From positions 806,001 through 870,000 of the forward strand of contig OZ038435.1 of assembly GCA_964036275.1 (NCBI GenBank): a stretch of DNA of 64,000 nt, in the 5' to 3' direction. The stretch is from Litoditis marina. Taxonomy: Eukaryota; Nematoda; Chromadorea; Rhabditida; Rhabditidae. The notes under the pieces are model-generated. The model saw only the letters and a list, made by a program, of their open reading frames with translations, was not told the DNA's origin and searched no databases. Made by a program: the position numbers and the translations under genes. This document shows positions 25,401 to 37,000 of this stretch, one piece after another (the stretch's first letter is position 1; each line of letters opens with the position of its first letter).

Positions 25401-28400
25401 ATTGAGATGGGCATATTTCATCATTTTAAAAAGTCGATCCTTGGGGGGGGGGGGGGGGTTTATATATGACCTATTTTAAGCGGTTTACACATGCAGCCTG
25501 GTTGCATGTGTTCAAAAGAAATGGTTGCATTCTTCAAATGCACCCGGTTGTTTTTCAACCAAATTTGTCTACGATGAGATATTTTGGTTATGTTATGTGA
25601 TTTTGGTTGCATTTAAAAGCAACCAGTTGTTTTGATCACATGCAACCGGGTGGAATTTTGGTTGCATGCAACCCGGTTGCATGTGTGATTGGCCCTAGGG
25701 TTGTTTAAGTCGAACTCGAAACTCGACTCGACTCGAAAAAACTCGAAAATTTTCGAGTTGAGTCGAACTCGAAACTCGAAAACTCGAAATTTCTCAAAAC
25801 TCGAAAACTCGAAAACTCGAAATTTTCCAAAAACGCGAAAACTCGAAAACTCGAAATTTTCCAAAATTCGAAAACTGGAAAACTCGAAAACTCGAAATTT
25901 CCCAAAACTCGAAAACTCGAAATTTTGAACGCGAAAACTCGAAAATCAAAATTTCGGACTCGAAAAATGTCTCTTTTGGGTCCAAAAACACTCAAAACTC
26001 GACTCGACTCGAAAAAATTCGAAAATTTTTGAGTTGAGTCGAACTCGAAACTCGAAAACTCGAAATTTCCCAAAACTCAAAAACTCGAAAACTCGAAATT
26101 TTTCAAAACTCGAAATTTTCCAAAACTCGAAAACTCGAAATTTTTCAAAACTCGAAAACTCGAAATTTTCCAAAACTCGAAAACTCGAAATTTTGAACTC
26201 GATTAACAACCCTAATTGGCCCCTATTTTACTATAAATGCCACTTTCAGACACCTTCTGCACATCAATTACACTCCCCCGTACGCCTTCCTTTTGGTGGG
26301 AAACGCGCTGGCCATGACGTGTTCAGCCTCGAACCCCCTCATGTACACTCTGTTCTCGCTGAAGTTCAGGAGAAAGCTCAAGACCCTGCTGGCATGCTGC
26401 TTGTGAGTTGCCGGTTCTCAATATTTCGAGTATTTTGGAATTGGGCAGTTTTGGTATAGTACTGGATACATTCATCCTTTCCTAGTTTAGGAGAAAAAAG
26501 CTTCTAGTAAACTTATGTACAGATAAATGTACCTATCTATAAGGAAACGAACCTCGGAATGTTTATAGAAAGATTTTATTTTTCTTGACCAATAAAACTC
26601 GAACCCGTTACAAAGTTTGGCAGAAACAGTCGGTGACCTTATTTAATAATTTATCCCGGATAAATCCCAAAGTTATCAGGGATGAGATCGCGATCTTATC
26701 CCCGATGACGTTGAGATAACTTCGGGATGGATCCCCGATATATCAGGTGTAGATATTTTCCCGTGCATAACCAGTAGGCTCTGATCAATATTGTTCGAAG
26801 AAGATTTGCAACACAGCGTAATTGAGACACACAGTAAAAAAGGCAGTGGAGTATTCTTCTAGAATCGGCAAGCACAGTTTCGATGTTTGTGCTCTCCTCG
26901 TTCTACCTATGGTCTCTCTCGTCGACACAAACTTATTTTTCTCTTTCCGCGAGAAATGAGATACTTACCTTGCCTAACGACTACTTGAATACCGCTTCAC
27001 CCAACCTAACCCGTCGAAATTTTCTGCCCCGCCGTTTTTACCCCTCCCTCCCCGCAAAAGTGTTAAATTAGTAGGATATATATGAGGATATGTATCTGTG
27101 CTTTTGCTTTGAAGTATGCGTGTCGCGCATAGATGTAGACGGTACAGACCGGTCTAGTAATGGAAAAATGCCGGTGGTCCGGAACAGAAAATCTTTATCA
27201 GTGATAATACTGTTACTGAGAGTGAAGAATGTTCATCACTACCACGAGGCACGTTGTAGACCCTATATAGTTAGTCTTGGTGTTTTCCTCATACGTAGGC
27301 TCCGAAGCGAATGGCTGAGCTAGTTCATAAATTTTACAGTATTTACGATTAATTAGGCACTGCCTTTGTCTTGCATACAGTAATAATAGTTGCCAATCAT
27401 GGAGTGATTTTGCCTGTCCAGTACACCAGCTTTAGTTCACAAATCAAATGAAGCCTCTATTTAGTTCGAAAATGAATACGAGGCTGTGGTCGTAAAAACA
27501 AACCAGGGTTTCTCATCGCTGTTAGGAAGTTATAAAGACGTCTCATATATCACTTCGGTCGAACGATTTTCACAAACGGACTCGCAGTATACGCTTTTCG
27601 AGCTTCACTCACACATGTCATTAGAACAAGATCAGTTCGCATAGCGCTCTAGATCAGCCTGATAGGCTCTAATTTCACGTAATACTGCCGTGCCGTTCGA
27701 ATAATTCGCTGGCTCTCTAAACCGTTGTTACCTTTATAATTATACGACCATGTATTTTGATGTTCTATCAAAGCCACCTCCTGAAGACCGATCACGGATC
27801 ATACTGTCCACAGTTAAACGTTTCTTAATGGAATGGCGTTCACCCGTACTAGTTTTGTCTGTTATTGAAGCTGAGGAACGAAAAATTCTGCGAAAAGTTA
27901 TCTCTTGCATCTTGCATGGGCGTATCACATTAGCTGTTTACGTCCTGCCTGTTCATAATATTTAGACTGGCATTTACTTGTTTTACCTTGATACTCATAC
28001 CGAAATCGGACAATTAGGCAACCATAACTGAAAAACTTAGTGTTTGCTTGTTGGCTTCAAGTTAAGCCAGACCTATTATTTTCGATAAAAAACTGCGTTC
28101 ATATTTTTTGTGTCTAGAATACCAGTGCCCACAAACTATATATGTGAAATCGGAGAAAATTATATACCTGATTACCTGCCATACAAAATATTTTCTATGA
28201 GAAGCAGATAAATGTTACTTAATTATCTCAATCGAAGCATACCTTTATCGCATCCTATGACAGATCTCATGGGACTTAGCCTTGGAAAAACTGGTACCAA
28301 GCCTTGCTGTAACGAACTCCGGTCTAAGTACCCTTCTAAGTCCTATATTGCAAAAACGAAACTCATTCACCTTCCTGGCGCGTGGCATTGATTCTTCGAG

Positions 28401-31400
28401 CTGGGCCTGAGCCGATAAGCCACGCCCCCTTATGTCCCCCTCTAACTACCCCCGTGTCTGAGTCTTTGCTGGAATAACATATCAACAGCACATAAGATAC
28501 AAATGAAACTTGTGATATTTACATGAGAGTTTTCCGTCAGGAGTTTTAACTTCGTACAAACCACGAGTTAGATTACTGACAACCGTTAGTGTGTTTGTAA
28601 TTAGTTGATAAACCATGTCAAAAAAAATTCACTATCTTACGCTTAATAATAAAGTGCAATAAAATGTTCTCCAACCCGTAGTGTTTTGACTGAGGGCGGA
28701 AAATTGACAACATTCCGTAGTTCAGACGTCTGTCAGTGTACCATAGTAGCTAACTTTGTATTAAACGCCATAAATTTATAGTAAATTGACGTTTCTTAGG
28801 CAGAAGCCCACTGCTATCTGTCCCTGCCGGATTTATCAACTGTGTATAACGCTGAATACGAAAAACATGAGTAGTGAGAATAGTGTGTTCTTTGTGTATA
28901 ACTGTAAAGAAAAAAAAATAACTATTCCACCTCTTTTGGGTGGGTGGGGGGGGGGGACATCTACTTAACTTCCCGCAATCGGGATATTACTCTACATTCA
29001 ACCAAAACCTTAATCACCTAACCAAAGCAAAGAAGCAACAGGAATGACCTCTCCCCTCCACTCTAAGCCACGCCCCTTTCTGCCGCCAAAAACACGCTCC
29101 AAGGTACCGTATCTCATTTCTTTTCGCGCACGCGAAAAATATGCTTTGTGCTCTCCTCGTTCTACCTATGGTCTCTCTCGTCGACACAAACTTATTTTTC
29201 TCTTTCCGCGAGAAATGAGATACTTACCTTGCCTAACGACTACTTGAATACCGCTTCACCCAACCTAACCCGTCGAAATTTTCTGCCCCGCCGTTTTTAC
29301 CCCTCCCTCCCCGCAAAAGTGTTAAATTAGTAGGATATATATGAGGAACAGTCAGCCCCGAAGGGGAAAGAAGTGTCAGCTTTAACTTGGGGAAATCACT
29401 GGTCCACGAGCGCATCTCCATGGTAGATCACCGCTGAAGACTCATAAAACTGAGATATTTTGGTGCGTATCACTCACTCTTCTTTAAGGAAACATAGCCT
29501 CTTGCCGGGTTGTTCATTTTGCTCATGACAGCCAGTAATAACCAGTACGAGCGTATTTAGTAATACAACAAATGACTGAATAAACGTAATATCATCTTCA
29601 TGTAAACCTTGTAACTTGTAACCTGCTTTTCAATTCACTGAGCATATCATATTCGTTAAAAATGATTGAGGGTCAGACCCTAGGACTATAATAACGATAA
29701 CAACAGACGATCAAGTCTGCCAAACTAGGCAAGCCGTTGTTTGACACTGTGGAGACGTGAGCATTTCGGCAATGTGTTGACATGAAGGACCAACCGTAAA
29801 ATGCCTCCAAATAAAACACAGAAACTTTCCATCTCATCTCGACACACACACGTCAAGAAAGGTCAGAAAATTCTCATAGTTGTTCTACACTCCGATTCTA
29901 CTGTAGACTGCTACCAGCCCAAGTTACACTTACGTAATATTAGTCCACTTCGAAGAGAAAGCTGCAGAAAAATGCGAAAACCTCTGTCATACTCCGGTAA
30001 ATTTTATTTTGGGATATCGAGAAAAATTCAGAGAAACAGGCCACCCTTTCGACGAAAATCGTGAGAAGTTACCAATATTGGATGCTAAATTATCACATAA
30101 TGAACTTAAGAAACGCGTTCTTTTCAATAGTCAAACCTTACTGATGAGTGCTTTATGTTGAAACAATCAAGATTGAGCGTAAATGCATCGGGCAAGACTT
30201 GTAATGTATGTTGTAATATATTCATTTTAATCTAGGTAAACTGTGGCATAATGGTTTGCATATCGTGTTATGACGCTGTCCTCATATAATGACATTTCAC
30301 TATAAAGTGGAACCCCATAGTAAACCATAGAAGTCTGTGTTTAACTGTTTCTGGATCAGTCTGCAGTCTCAAACTTTTCGGTGAACTTTCTGAGAACGGT
30401 AAGACTTGTGGACGAAACCTGCGTGCACCCTTCGTTATGACCGAAAAGGTTGAAAAAACCAAATTCTAGAATGTCCGGAATGTTCCGATCTTACTTATCA
30501 GACCCCTGTATAGGAACCGATAAACTTCCAATAACTTTCGGTCAATTATTCATCTTAATCATATTCTACTCACCTTAATCACAATACCTTAATACCTGTC
30601 ATTTTGTAAGAAGTAGATAAATAATGGGTTTCATTTTCATCTTTATTGTTACTAATATATCTCGAACAATTGTTTCAATTAAGTACTTGAACTTGTGGAC
30701 TGATGCATGACCTTGTCACTCAGGTCCCTATAGTGAGGGATGCCGCCATTGCCTAGGGTCAATTGAACAGCACCTAATTAATAAACTATGTCCGCGAGGT
30801 CAACAAAAAACCAAGGGTATGAAGAGGGGCTCTGAAAACGAACCTGGTAGCCCAATCGTTTTATGATTACAGAAAACTAGAGGAACTTGAAAATGAACTT
30901 AGGGATAGCAACGTTACTAATCTTCTGTGGGCGCCAAAAGGGATGGATTACTATTAAATATTACCGTTTGGAACCTGAACTAATCTCGACAAAATCATAA
31001 CAGTTGAAACGAGGCCAAATCTGGAATCTTTTATATTTGCGTATTTAAAGTTGAAAACTGGTTCCTATTCATAAGATAGTCACACTTCAATTGTTGGTGT
31101 GTTTTACTTACTTTTCCTACAGAGTCAGACTTATTATCCAAGTTAGTTTCCAATTTTTGTATAGCCATTAAATTGGCACGTTAAATTCGCCAACCGAGCG
31201 AAAACTAGCAAAAAAGGCTAAGCGCCACCCCTTCTTGGCCAAGTGAGCAAGATTTAATCGTCAAAATTAGTTCCTTAATTCAAATAGCCACATTTTGGCA
31301 TATTACCACCGCCAACGGAGCGGAAACTAGCATAAAATTAAATACTCAACGTTATATCCTCCCTATAGCATCCATATTCCATACTTCGCCGAGCGAGCAA

Positions 31401-32013
31401 AAATTGACCGCAAAAATAGTTCATTCATTCAAATAGCCACGTGTAAGCATATAACCTTCGCCAACCGAGTGGAAAAATAGTGTAAAACGAAGAACACAGC
31501 GTGTTAGCCACTGCATGGCATGTATACTCCGCCAACAGAGCGAAAATATATGGACTGTCAAAAATGGTTCATTAATTCAAATAGCCGCATTTTGGCATAT
31601 AACCTTCGCCAATAGAGCGGAAAACTAGCTCTACTTAACTTCCCGCAATCGGGATATTACTCTACATTCAACCAAAACCTTAATCACCTAACCAAAGCAA
31701 AGAAGCAACAGGAATGACCTCTCCCCTCCACTCTAAGCCACGCCCCTTTCTGCCGCCAAAAACACGCTCCAAGGTACCGTATCTCATTTCTTTTCGCGCA
31801 CGCGAAAAATATGCTTTCTTGACGTTTCACATACATATTTAATAATTATAATGATAATAAAAACATACATAATAAATTTACCAAACAAACTTCATTTGAA
31901 AACAACATTTTAGTTTCGTCAGTCGCGTTGATGAGAAGGCGAACACGAAGGAATCGAAGACTCTGCTGGTCAGCCAAATCAACTCCAACCTTGTCAGCAC
32001 CGGAGATATCTAA
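22494..32013 (+). CDS. Class A (rhodopsin-like) peptide-receptor GPCR, 8 exons
   Basis: Exons: 22494-22643, 23064-23131, 23361-23465, 23822-23964, 24145-24309, 24774-24906, 26250-26402, 31923-32013 (TAA 32011-32013). All phases agree, giving 335 aa from the Met at 22494. That Met directly follows an acceptor (TTTCAG), so the extracellular N-terminus probably lies in earlier exons, or the site is a spliced-leader acceptor. TM1 spans about 8-31 with GN, TM2 has LAVADLL, TM3 ends in ERY (107-109) followed by HPM, TM6 has CYSP, and TM7 has NPLMY (283-287). A Cys before TM3 and C160 in loop 2 can form the conserved disulfide. The pattern fits nematode neuropeptide receptors (TRH/ETH-receptor-like group possible), expected to signal through G proteins at the plasma membrane. 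The tail exon is 5.5 kb away; if intron 7 is retained, a TGA at 26404-26406 gives a 305-aa form. The donor of exon 5 (GTCAGT) is non-consensus but is the only one that keeps phase. Confidence 0.88.
22700..23063. repeat. Diverged duplication inside receptor intron 1
   Basis: Two blocks (about 22709-22870 and 22903-23050) share the order CAGGYGTTCT, then a GATCRAAATT-type word, then CCCARTTTTC and GTTTGGTTC. They look like an old tandem duplication of roughly 190 bp. Non-coding. Confidence 0.4.
24003..24120. repeat. Two-unit tandem repeat in receptor intron 4
   Basis: Two units of about 60 bp share ATGTTACTGTATACATCA and TTCCTGATGTG. The second unit ends shortly before the exon-5 acceptor. Each unit contains a small imperfect palindrome around CATCARTTCCTGATG. 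Confidence 0.7.
24322..24545. mobile_element. AATTGGCC foldback element B1 (GTTAACC core)
   Basis: 224-bp element from GGCCAATTCC to GAATTCGCC. It is flanked by AGTTTTTCG (24313-24321) and AGTTTTTCA (24546-24554), a 9-bp target duplication with one mismatch. The core repeats GTTAACC/GGTTAAC in both orientations. It begins 12 nt after the donor of receptor exon 5, and its left flank lies inside the reading frame that runs past that exon. Confidence 0.75.
24941..25214. mobile_element. AATTGGCC foldback element B2 (GGTTACC core)
   Basis: 274-bp element from GGTGAATTCTACAAC to GTTGTAGAATTGGCC, flanked by perfect 9-bp duplications TTTATTTGT (24932-24940 and 25215-25223). Long inverted arms are built almost wholly of GTAACC/GGTTAC words. 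It lies in receptor intron 6. Confidence 0.85.
25479..26221. mobile_element. AATTGGCC foldback element B3 (GCATGCAACC core), interrupted by a hAT-like insert
   Basis: Left end near CGGTTTACACATGC and right end ATTGGCC are flanked by perfect 9-bp duplications CCTATTTTA (25470-25478 and 26222-26230). Its own sequence (about 25479-25695) consists of GGTTGCATG / CATGCAACC words in inverted arms and ends GCATGTGTGATTGGCC. The hAT-like element at 25696-26214 sits within its last bases. Confidence 0.8.
25696..26214. mobile_element. hAT-like MITE, copy 3, expanded AACTCGAAA array
   Basis: 519-bp element beginning TAGGGTTGTTTAAG and ending TTAACAACCCTA, with perfect 8-bp duplications ATTGGCCC (25688-25695 and 26215-26222). 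The interior is a long irregular array of AACTCGAAA, AATTTTCCA and TTTCGAGTT words, including two copies of an ACTCGACTCGAAAAA block. It is nested in element B3 and lies in receptor intron 6. Confidence 0.8.
26640..26752. repeat. GGGATAA-type self-complementary stretch
   Basis: Repeated GGGAT / ATCCC words in both orientations (TTATCCCGGATAAATCCC ... GGGATGGATCCCCGATA). It is foldback-like but without a clear terminal repeat or target duplication. Lies in receptor intron 7. Confidence 0.4.
26886..27088. repeat. Repeat E, right half only
   Basis: 203 bp apparently identical to 29145-29347, from TTTGTGCTCTCCTCG to GGATATATATGAGGA. The left half of the 388-bp element is missing. Lies in receptor intron 7. 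Confidence 0.85.
28960..29347. repeat. Repeat E, full-length copy (388 bp)
   Basis: The left part (28960-29147) equals 31630-31817 and the right part (29145-29347) equals 26886-27088. Within it, GTATCTCATTTCTT (about 29108) and its complement AGAAATGAGATAC (about 29210) form a hairpin. Contains CCACGCCCC and pyrimidine-rich tracts. No protein is recognisable. A poly-G tract precedes it. Confidence 0.85.
31160..31627. repeat. Tandem array, period about 147 bp with a half-period
   Basis: Three to four units each carry TTCAAATAGCCRCATTTTGGC followed by a CGCCAACNGAGCGGAAA word. Starts fall near 31160, 31280, 31428 and 31576. A weaker CGCCNANNGAGCRAAAA word lies midway between them (about 31385 and 31532), suggesting an older half-size unit. 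The array runs straight into the left-half copy of repeat E. Confidence 0.7.
31630..31817. repeat. Repeat E, left half only
   Basis: 188 bp apparently identical to 28960-29147, ending at ATGCTTT, exactly where the right-half copy begins in the full element. It lies about 100 bp before the last receptor exon. Confidence 0.85.
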
Positions 32014-34009
32014 ATCATTGATGTACTAGTAGTAAAACACTAATCACGTAAAACGTGTACAATCTCACTCTAAAGCAGCCGGATCAAACTACAAACACAA
32101 AAGAGCATGTGCCGTGAACCTATTAGTAAAACATACATTAGTTCCAAGTTTTGTATGTCGATTCCATATTGGATCGGTTTTTGAAAACAGACAAGTAGTC
32201 GCCAAATTTTTCGCTGAACTATATTGCACTATTATTATATTTTCACACGTGAAAACGTGTTGTACCATAATTCCAAGCATACTTATCCTCACAGTGCACC
32301 ATATAAATCATGTCTAGTAAAAATAAATCCTTCGTATATTGTATACATATTTATTCATTCACTTCGTTACGAGGCGGTGATCATCATACATGTCACAGAT
32401 CTTTGTAGTAGCAGTTTCTTGTGAGGTCTTGGTCTCTTTCCTTCATAGAAGCCTTCATGGTGGACTATCGAATGCTCTTTTGGCATTGATCCAGTGACAT
32501 GCGAGAAACTTCTTAGAGGAGGGGGAGACAACTGCTTGTGAAACATGCATTCCTGTTCGAACATTATTTCTCGACATCTAAACAATATGTCATGGTACAG
32601 CTTCATTCGCCTCTTTCAGCAAGAACTTTGGTCAAGATCAACAACAAACAATTTTAAATCAACATCCTCAAGTGAGGGAATTCGAAACAAAAACGAACAA
32701 ACATGTGAAATTTCAACAAACTAATAATCTAAAATCTGAAAACAGAAACTCATTAGAAACTCGACAGAAAAACTTGTGATACATTGGTGAGTTTCTATTT
32801 TCTAGTCCCAATTCTCTAAATATACTTATGCTAGCTGGTCCAATACACTTCTTGACTATTGCTTAACATCTCAGAACACAACTAAAAATCTTACAAAAGT
32901 CAAGAAATATATTACTGGTAACAGCACACATGATACCTCACGAATAATAACAATGATACAGAATGCATTCGCTCTATGACATCACTAAGTGATTGCAGAG
33001 GTAGATACGCAATGGTGAGGTCACTTATTAGAAAACATATCAAAATGAGCAGGAACTATAAAAATCTAATACAAACACATCTAACCTAGTCTAGCGAAAC
33101 AAAAATCTAGCGAAAACTAACATGATGTACTAATAATCTTCGAATAGCGCTAAGAATGACAACGTTAACAACGTGGTTGTGGTAAAGAAGGCATAAGTCA
33201 GTAAATACTATTAACCATGTTTTTTTCACGTATGTATTCCAAACTAAAAGTGATCATGCGAAAAATTTAAATAAAAAACTACAACAAATAGTCTGTTATT
33301 ACAAAACTAGATAAACTGAAGCAGAATTTCTGTGATGATATTACCTTCGTGAGATTAAAGTCCCTCATTATTCAAGCAGATCAAATCAGAATGAGTGCTA
33401 GACTAAAACTAATTTCTCACTTTGACTTTGAAACCATCACAGAAACCCTCCATTCAACGAAAACAAATGAATATATTCACAGATAGATAGTGCTGAGCAC
33501 CAGTTGATTCACAATTGTTGTCAATCTTTATAATGATTATTGACCAATAATAGAGTTTGAGAATCAAGAGTCAAAATAAAAGAAAGAAAAGCGAATGCAG
33601 GTGCTCGCACAAATACACTTCATCTGAAATTAAATGAGAAATTCAGAATATATAAAGATAAGATATTCAAACCAGTTCCGTCAGCGATTCGCCTGGTTAT
33701 GCGTGGTAATTTTCTATATGATTCCTAGTACAGTGAACAGAAGTTGATCTGTGCCCTTTTCGTATGCCAAGTGAATTTGGCTTTTCTGGTACTAGCTTTC
33801 ACTTACAAAAGTAGTGCTAGTCATAACGTTGTTTTTGTATCTCTCTAGTATACGAACGATGTCACGCATTTAAATTTAGTGGGCACTGAAACTGCAAATC
33901 GATACACATGTTCTCTTCACTTTTAACATCGACGTTGAACGTAAAAAGTATGAATGAGGCCTAGAAACTACTTTTAAGTTGAGCTTCTTCAAACTAACCG
34001 AAAGTGCTC
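32014..34009. other. Convergent intergenic region
   Basis: Lies between the receptor stop and the stop of the minus-strand zinc-binding gene. An AATAAA at 32322-32327 could serve the receptor mRNA. Apart from the dispersed repeat at 32351-32500, no gene or structured element was recognised. Confidence 0.5.
32351..32500. repeat. Dispersed repeat R1, copy 2
   Basis: Same orientation as 11844-12000, sharing GTGATCATCATACATGTCAC and TTCATAGAAG...CATGGTGGA. This copy is not followed by a CACGTGA MITE. Confidence 0.7.
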
Positions 34010-37000
34010 TCAGAGCACAGACTGCATCGCTTCGGCCACATCAGAAGCTAAATTTTCCTGGTCGTCGGCTGGTGGTGGCACAGTGTAGTTGAGAGGATAG
34101 TCAACAACGTACGTTGGAATGGGAATGGGAGCATCTGCGCCTGAGAATAGAAAACTTTTTGAATTTAGGGAAAATATACTATTTGAAGACTTTTGTGGTT
34201 TGCGTTTGAAAGCTAAAAATAGGTGCGCAATGACCGAACCAAACACAAATCACACGCAGCGCTTGCGAATTCACAAAATACAAACATTGGAGATAAACTA
34301 GAATCAACAGATGACAGAGTAAAGGTTGCAGTTGACACTTGCAGCACAAGTTTTCTCACACACCCACACACACACACTTTTTTCAACAAAGACCTTGCAA
34401 ATCACTATTTTCAAGCCAGCCACTCTAGTGCTCATTGAACCATTTATTCATTTCTAATTTCATGGCGTTACAAACAGACTGTCTATTTTCCTTCCCCTAG
34501 AAAATCGAAAGAAAAAACAAAAACGTGCCAGATTATTTACATGGTTCTATATTTTAAAAAAACACACTTTGAACAAAAACCCTGAAAACGCTTCCTACCA
34601 TAGAGTCCGTTCCTGTTCTGGCGATAATAGTCGTTCCAGTCGTTGTTTGCTGGTGACATCGGGGCTTCAGACATCAATGGAACTGAAAACTTGACGTTCG
34701 AGTAATGCAGAAAGATCAACAGTCCCAAAGAGCAAATACAAGAATATATTCATACAAAAAAGTTCTCAAATGTCATTCTTACTTGCTCAATGCATGCTCA
34801 TTTCAATTTAGCAGAGCAGATGGATAAACACACACAGTCCTATAACTGAACATGTACATGAAACGAAAATTATAAAAGAAAGTGATTTTCTTACCAGATG
34901 GCTCGGGTCCAAGGTCGGCATATGGATTGCGAATGGGTCCCGGATTCAGGGGGATCATCATTCCTGAAAGCAAAGGTCTAAGAACAAAGATCAGTGTCAT
35001 ATACAACGAATCCCATTATTAAAATATAATTTTTCTGCGTCAACTGCTCATCCTGGAAAATGCAAGAATAAACCTCATTTGCCCGTTAGCTGGCTCTGGC
35101 TTAGAGCTTGGAAAAAACTACAATTCCTAACTCTTCTAAACTATTGACAAATCAGTTGCACTGAAAGAACCAAACAAAAACTTGACGCGAATTCATGCCA
35201 GCCCGCTTCCAATTGAAACTATATGAACAACCGATTCCGAATTCGAAAAGGGGTTTGAAAAAGCTAACGCAGAATACGAACCGTTGCACTCGTTGTATCC
35301 AGACGGTCTTCTACATGTAGCAATGTCGAACGGGTTTGACATTAGAGAAGACGCTGAAAATAGAACACCTTTAGTATATTCATTGCTTGCGATATTCATA
35401 TGTAAGTTATCGCACAAGTTGAGAAAGTCACATACTGAACCAATATTTGCGAAAATGTTTCGACAAACACAAACTCACGTGATACGTTCATATGAGTCCC
35501 ACGCGTCAAGTGTGAGGCTGACGGTTGGTTGGATGTGACCGATGTCTCGAACAGGTACGGGTCTGCATAGGATGGATAATCGGGGTTAGCGTCACCAGAA
35601 TACTTGGAATCTGAAGAGGGCGTGTTTAGGGTTCTTCTACTTTCAGATGATACTCAAGACAACGCGGGGAAAATTGAAGTATCGCCCCCCCACTTTAGTT
35701 GAGTCCCCCCCGTAGCACTTCAACCCCCCACCCAAGCTAAAACCTGAAAATCTAGGAGAGGGGGGGGGGGGTCAAAATTCAACTTCGACATTCACTATTT
35801 ACCCCCCACTTGGGTCGGCGGGGGGTAGAACTTCAATGGTGGGGGGTCAAACTTCAACGAGTGGGGGGCTGAACTTCAATACCGGAAATGTTTACTTTTT
35901 ACCCCCCACCCTCAAACTTTTGTATTGCAGGCGATAAATTGAATTATAACCCCCCGGTGGGGGGGTCAAACTACAATTCCCCAAACGCAATACAAATTCA
36001 GAAAGGCGGGGGGTAAAAAGTCAATGTTCCCACAACGCGTTTCACCAACAGACAGCTAGTTCGAAGTAGCATTGGGAAAACTCCTGACTGTGGTCGTTAA
36101 AGTCCAAATTTGGTTCGAAAACGTGAACTCGATCAACAACTCTTCTCTCTAATTCCTACTGAGATGTTTCCAACTTCCAGTCCAATCACAATGATTCACC
36201 TGTGATCGCCGCATCTACTGAAACTGACCGAAGAGGCACATCAACAGCGGATCCGCGCTGACAGAATGCCTGCAAATTAATAAGAATAATAACAAGTTTT
36301 TTGAACCGTAGTGCAAATTATAGAAAGAGTATTTAAACCCAAATAGAACCCAATACTTCCGATAGCATCGTCTGGCATCTGGCAACCATGACTCAATGGT
36401 CAGAATTTGTTCAACCATAATAGGCCTTTGCGCGTTGCGCCACACTTTTTTGCATCTCTCTTTTTGATTTTCGATGATAGTTGAACCTTACGTTTGTTTT
36501 GCAGCCGGCTAGACCGTAAATATTCATGAGAGACTGTCGGCAACTTGCCACCCTATCTCGAAACCTTACCGACTGACTAGCGGCATCTCCGACTGTATTC
36601 TGCAGTTTGTCCACCAAATTCACGTAGGCCGCATCCAGTTCCAATTCAACCACCTCCTTATGCAGGCGAGACTGCTCCAGCTGCAAACATCGACATCAGA
36701 AATATTATATTTACTACGACCGAAGAAAACCATAAATAGTTGCACGAACTATCATCGTCAGCAAGCCTGATTCCGATAAACAAATTCTGATACTACAAAT
36801 TATTGGCTTGTGCTGAAACAAAACACGAACATATTTTCAGTTCAGAAAACTGGACTCCAACTCCAAAACCTTCAAGATAATGATGGTATTCTGGTGGAGT
36901 TACATTTTCTCCAATAACCATGTGTGAGGGAAATCCAAGGATTGTGTATTTTGCCAATTGCCACTACACCACATACCGAAAAATATAGGTAACAATGAAT

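Noticed and set aside
25689..26210. Long ORFs of Ser/Phe/Arg or Lys/Thr/Arg-rich repeats
   Set aside because: They are translations of the AACTCGAAA array, open on both strands because the unit lacks stops.
25696..26214. CRISPR-like array
   Set aside because: Units are irregular, on both strands, without unique spacers, inside a transposon with target duplications in a eukaryotic intron.
27750..27965. 71-codon ORF in receptor intron 7
   Set aside because: No family resemblance, open on both strands over the same span, and no splice context.
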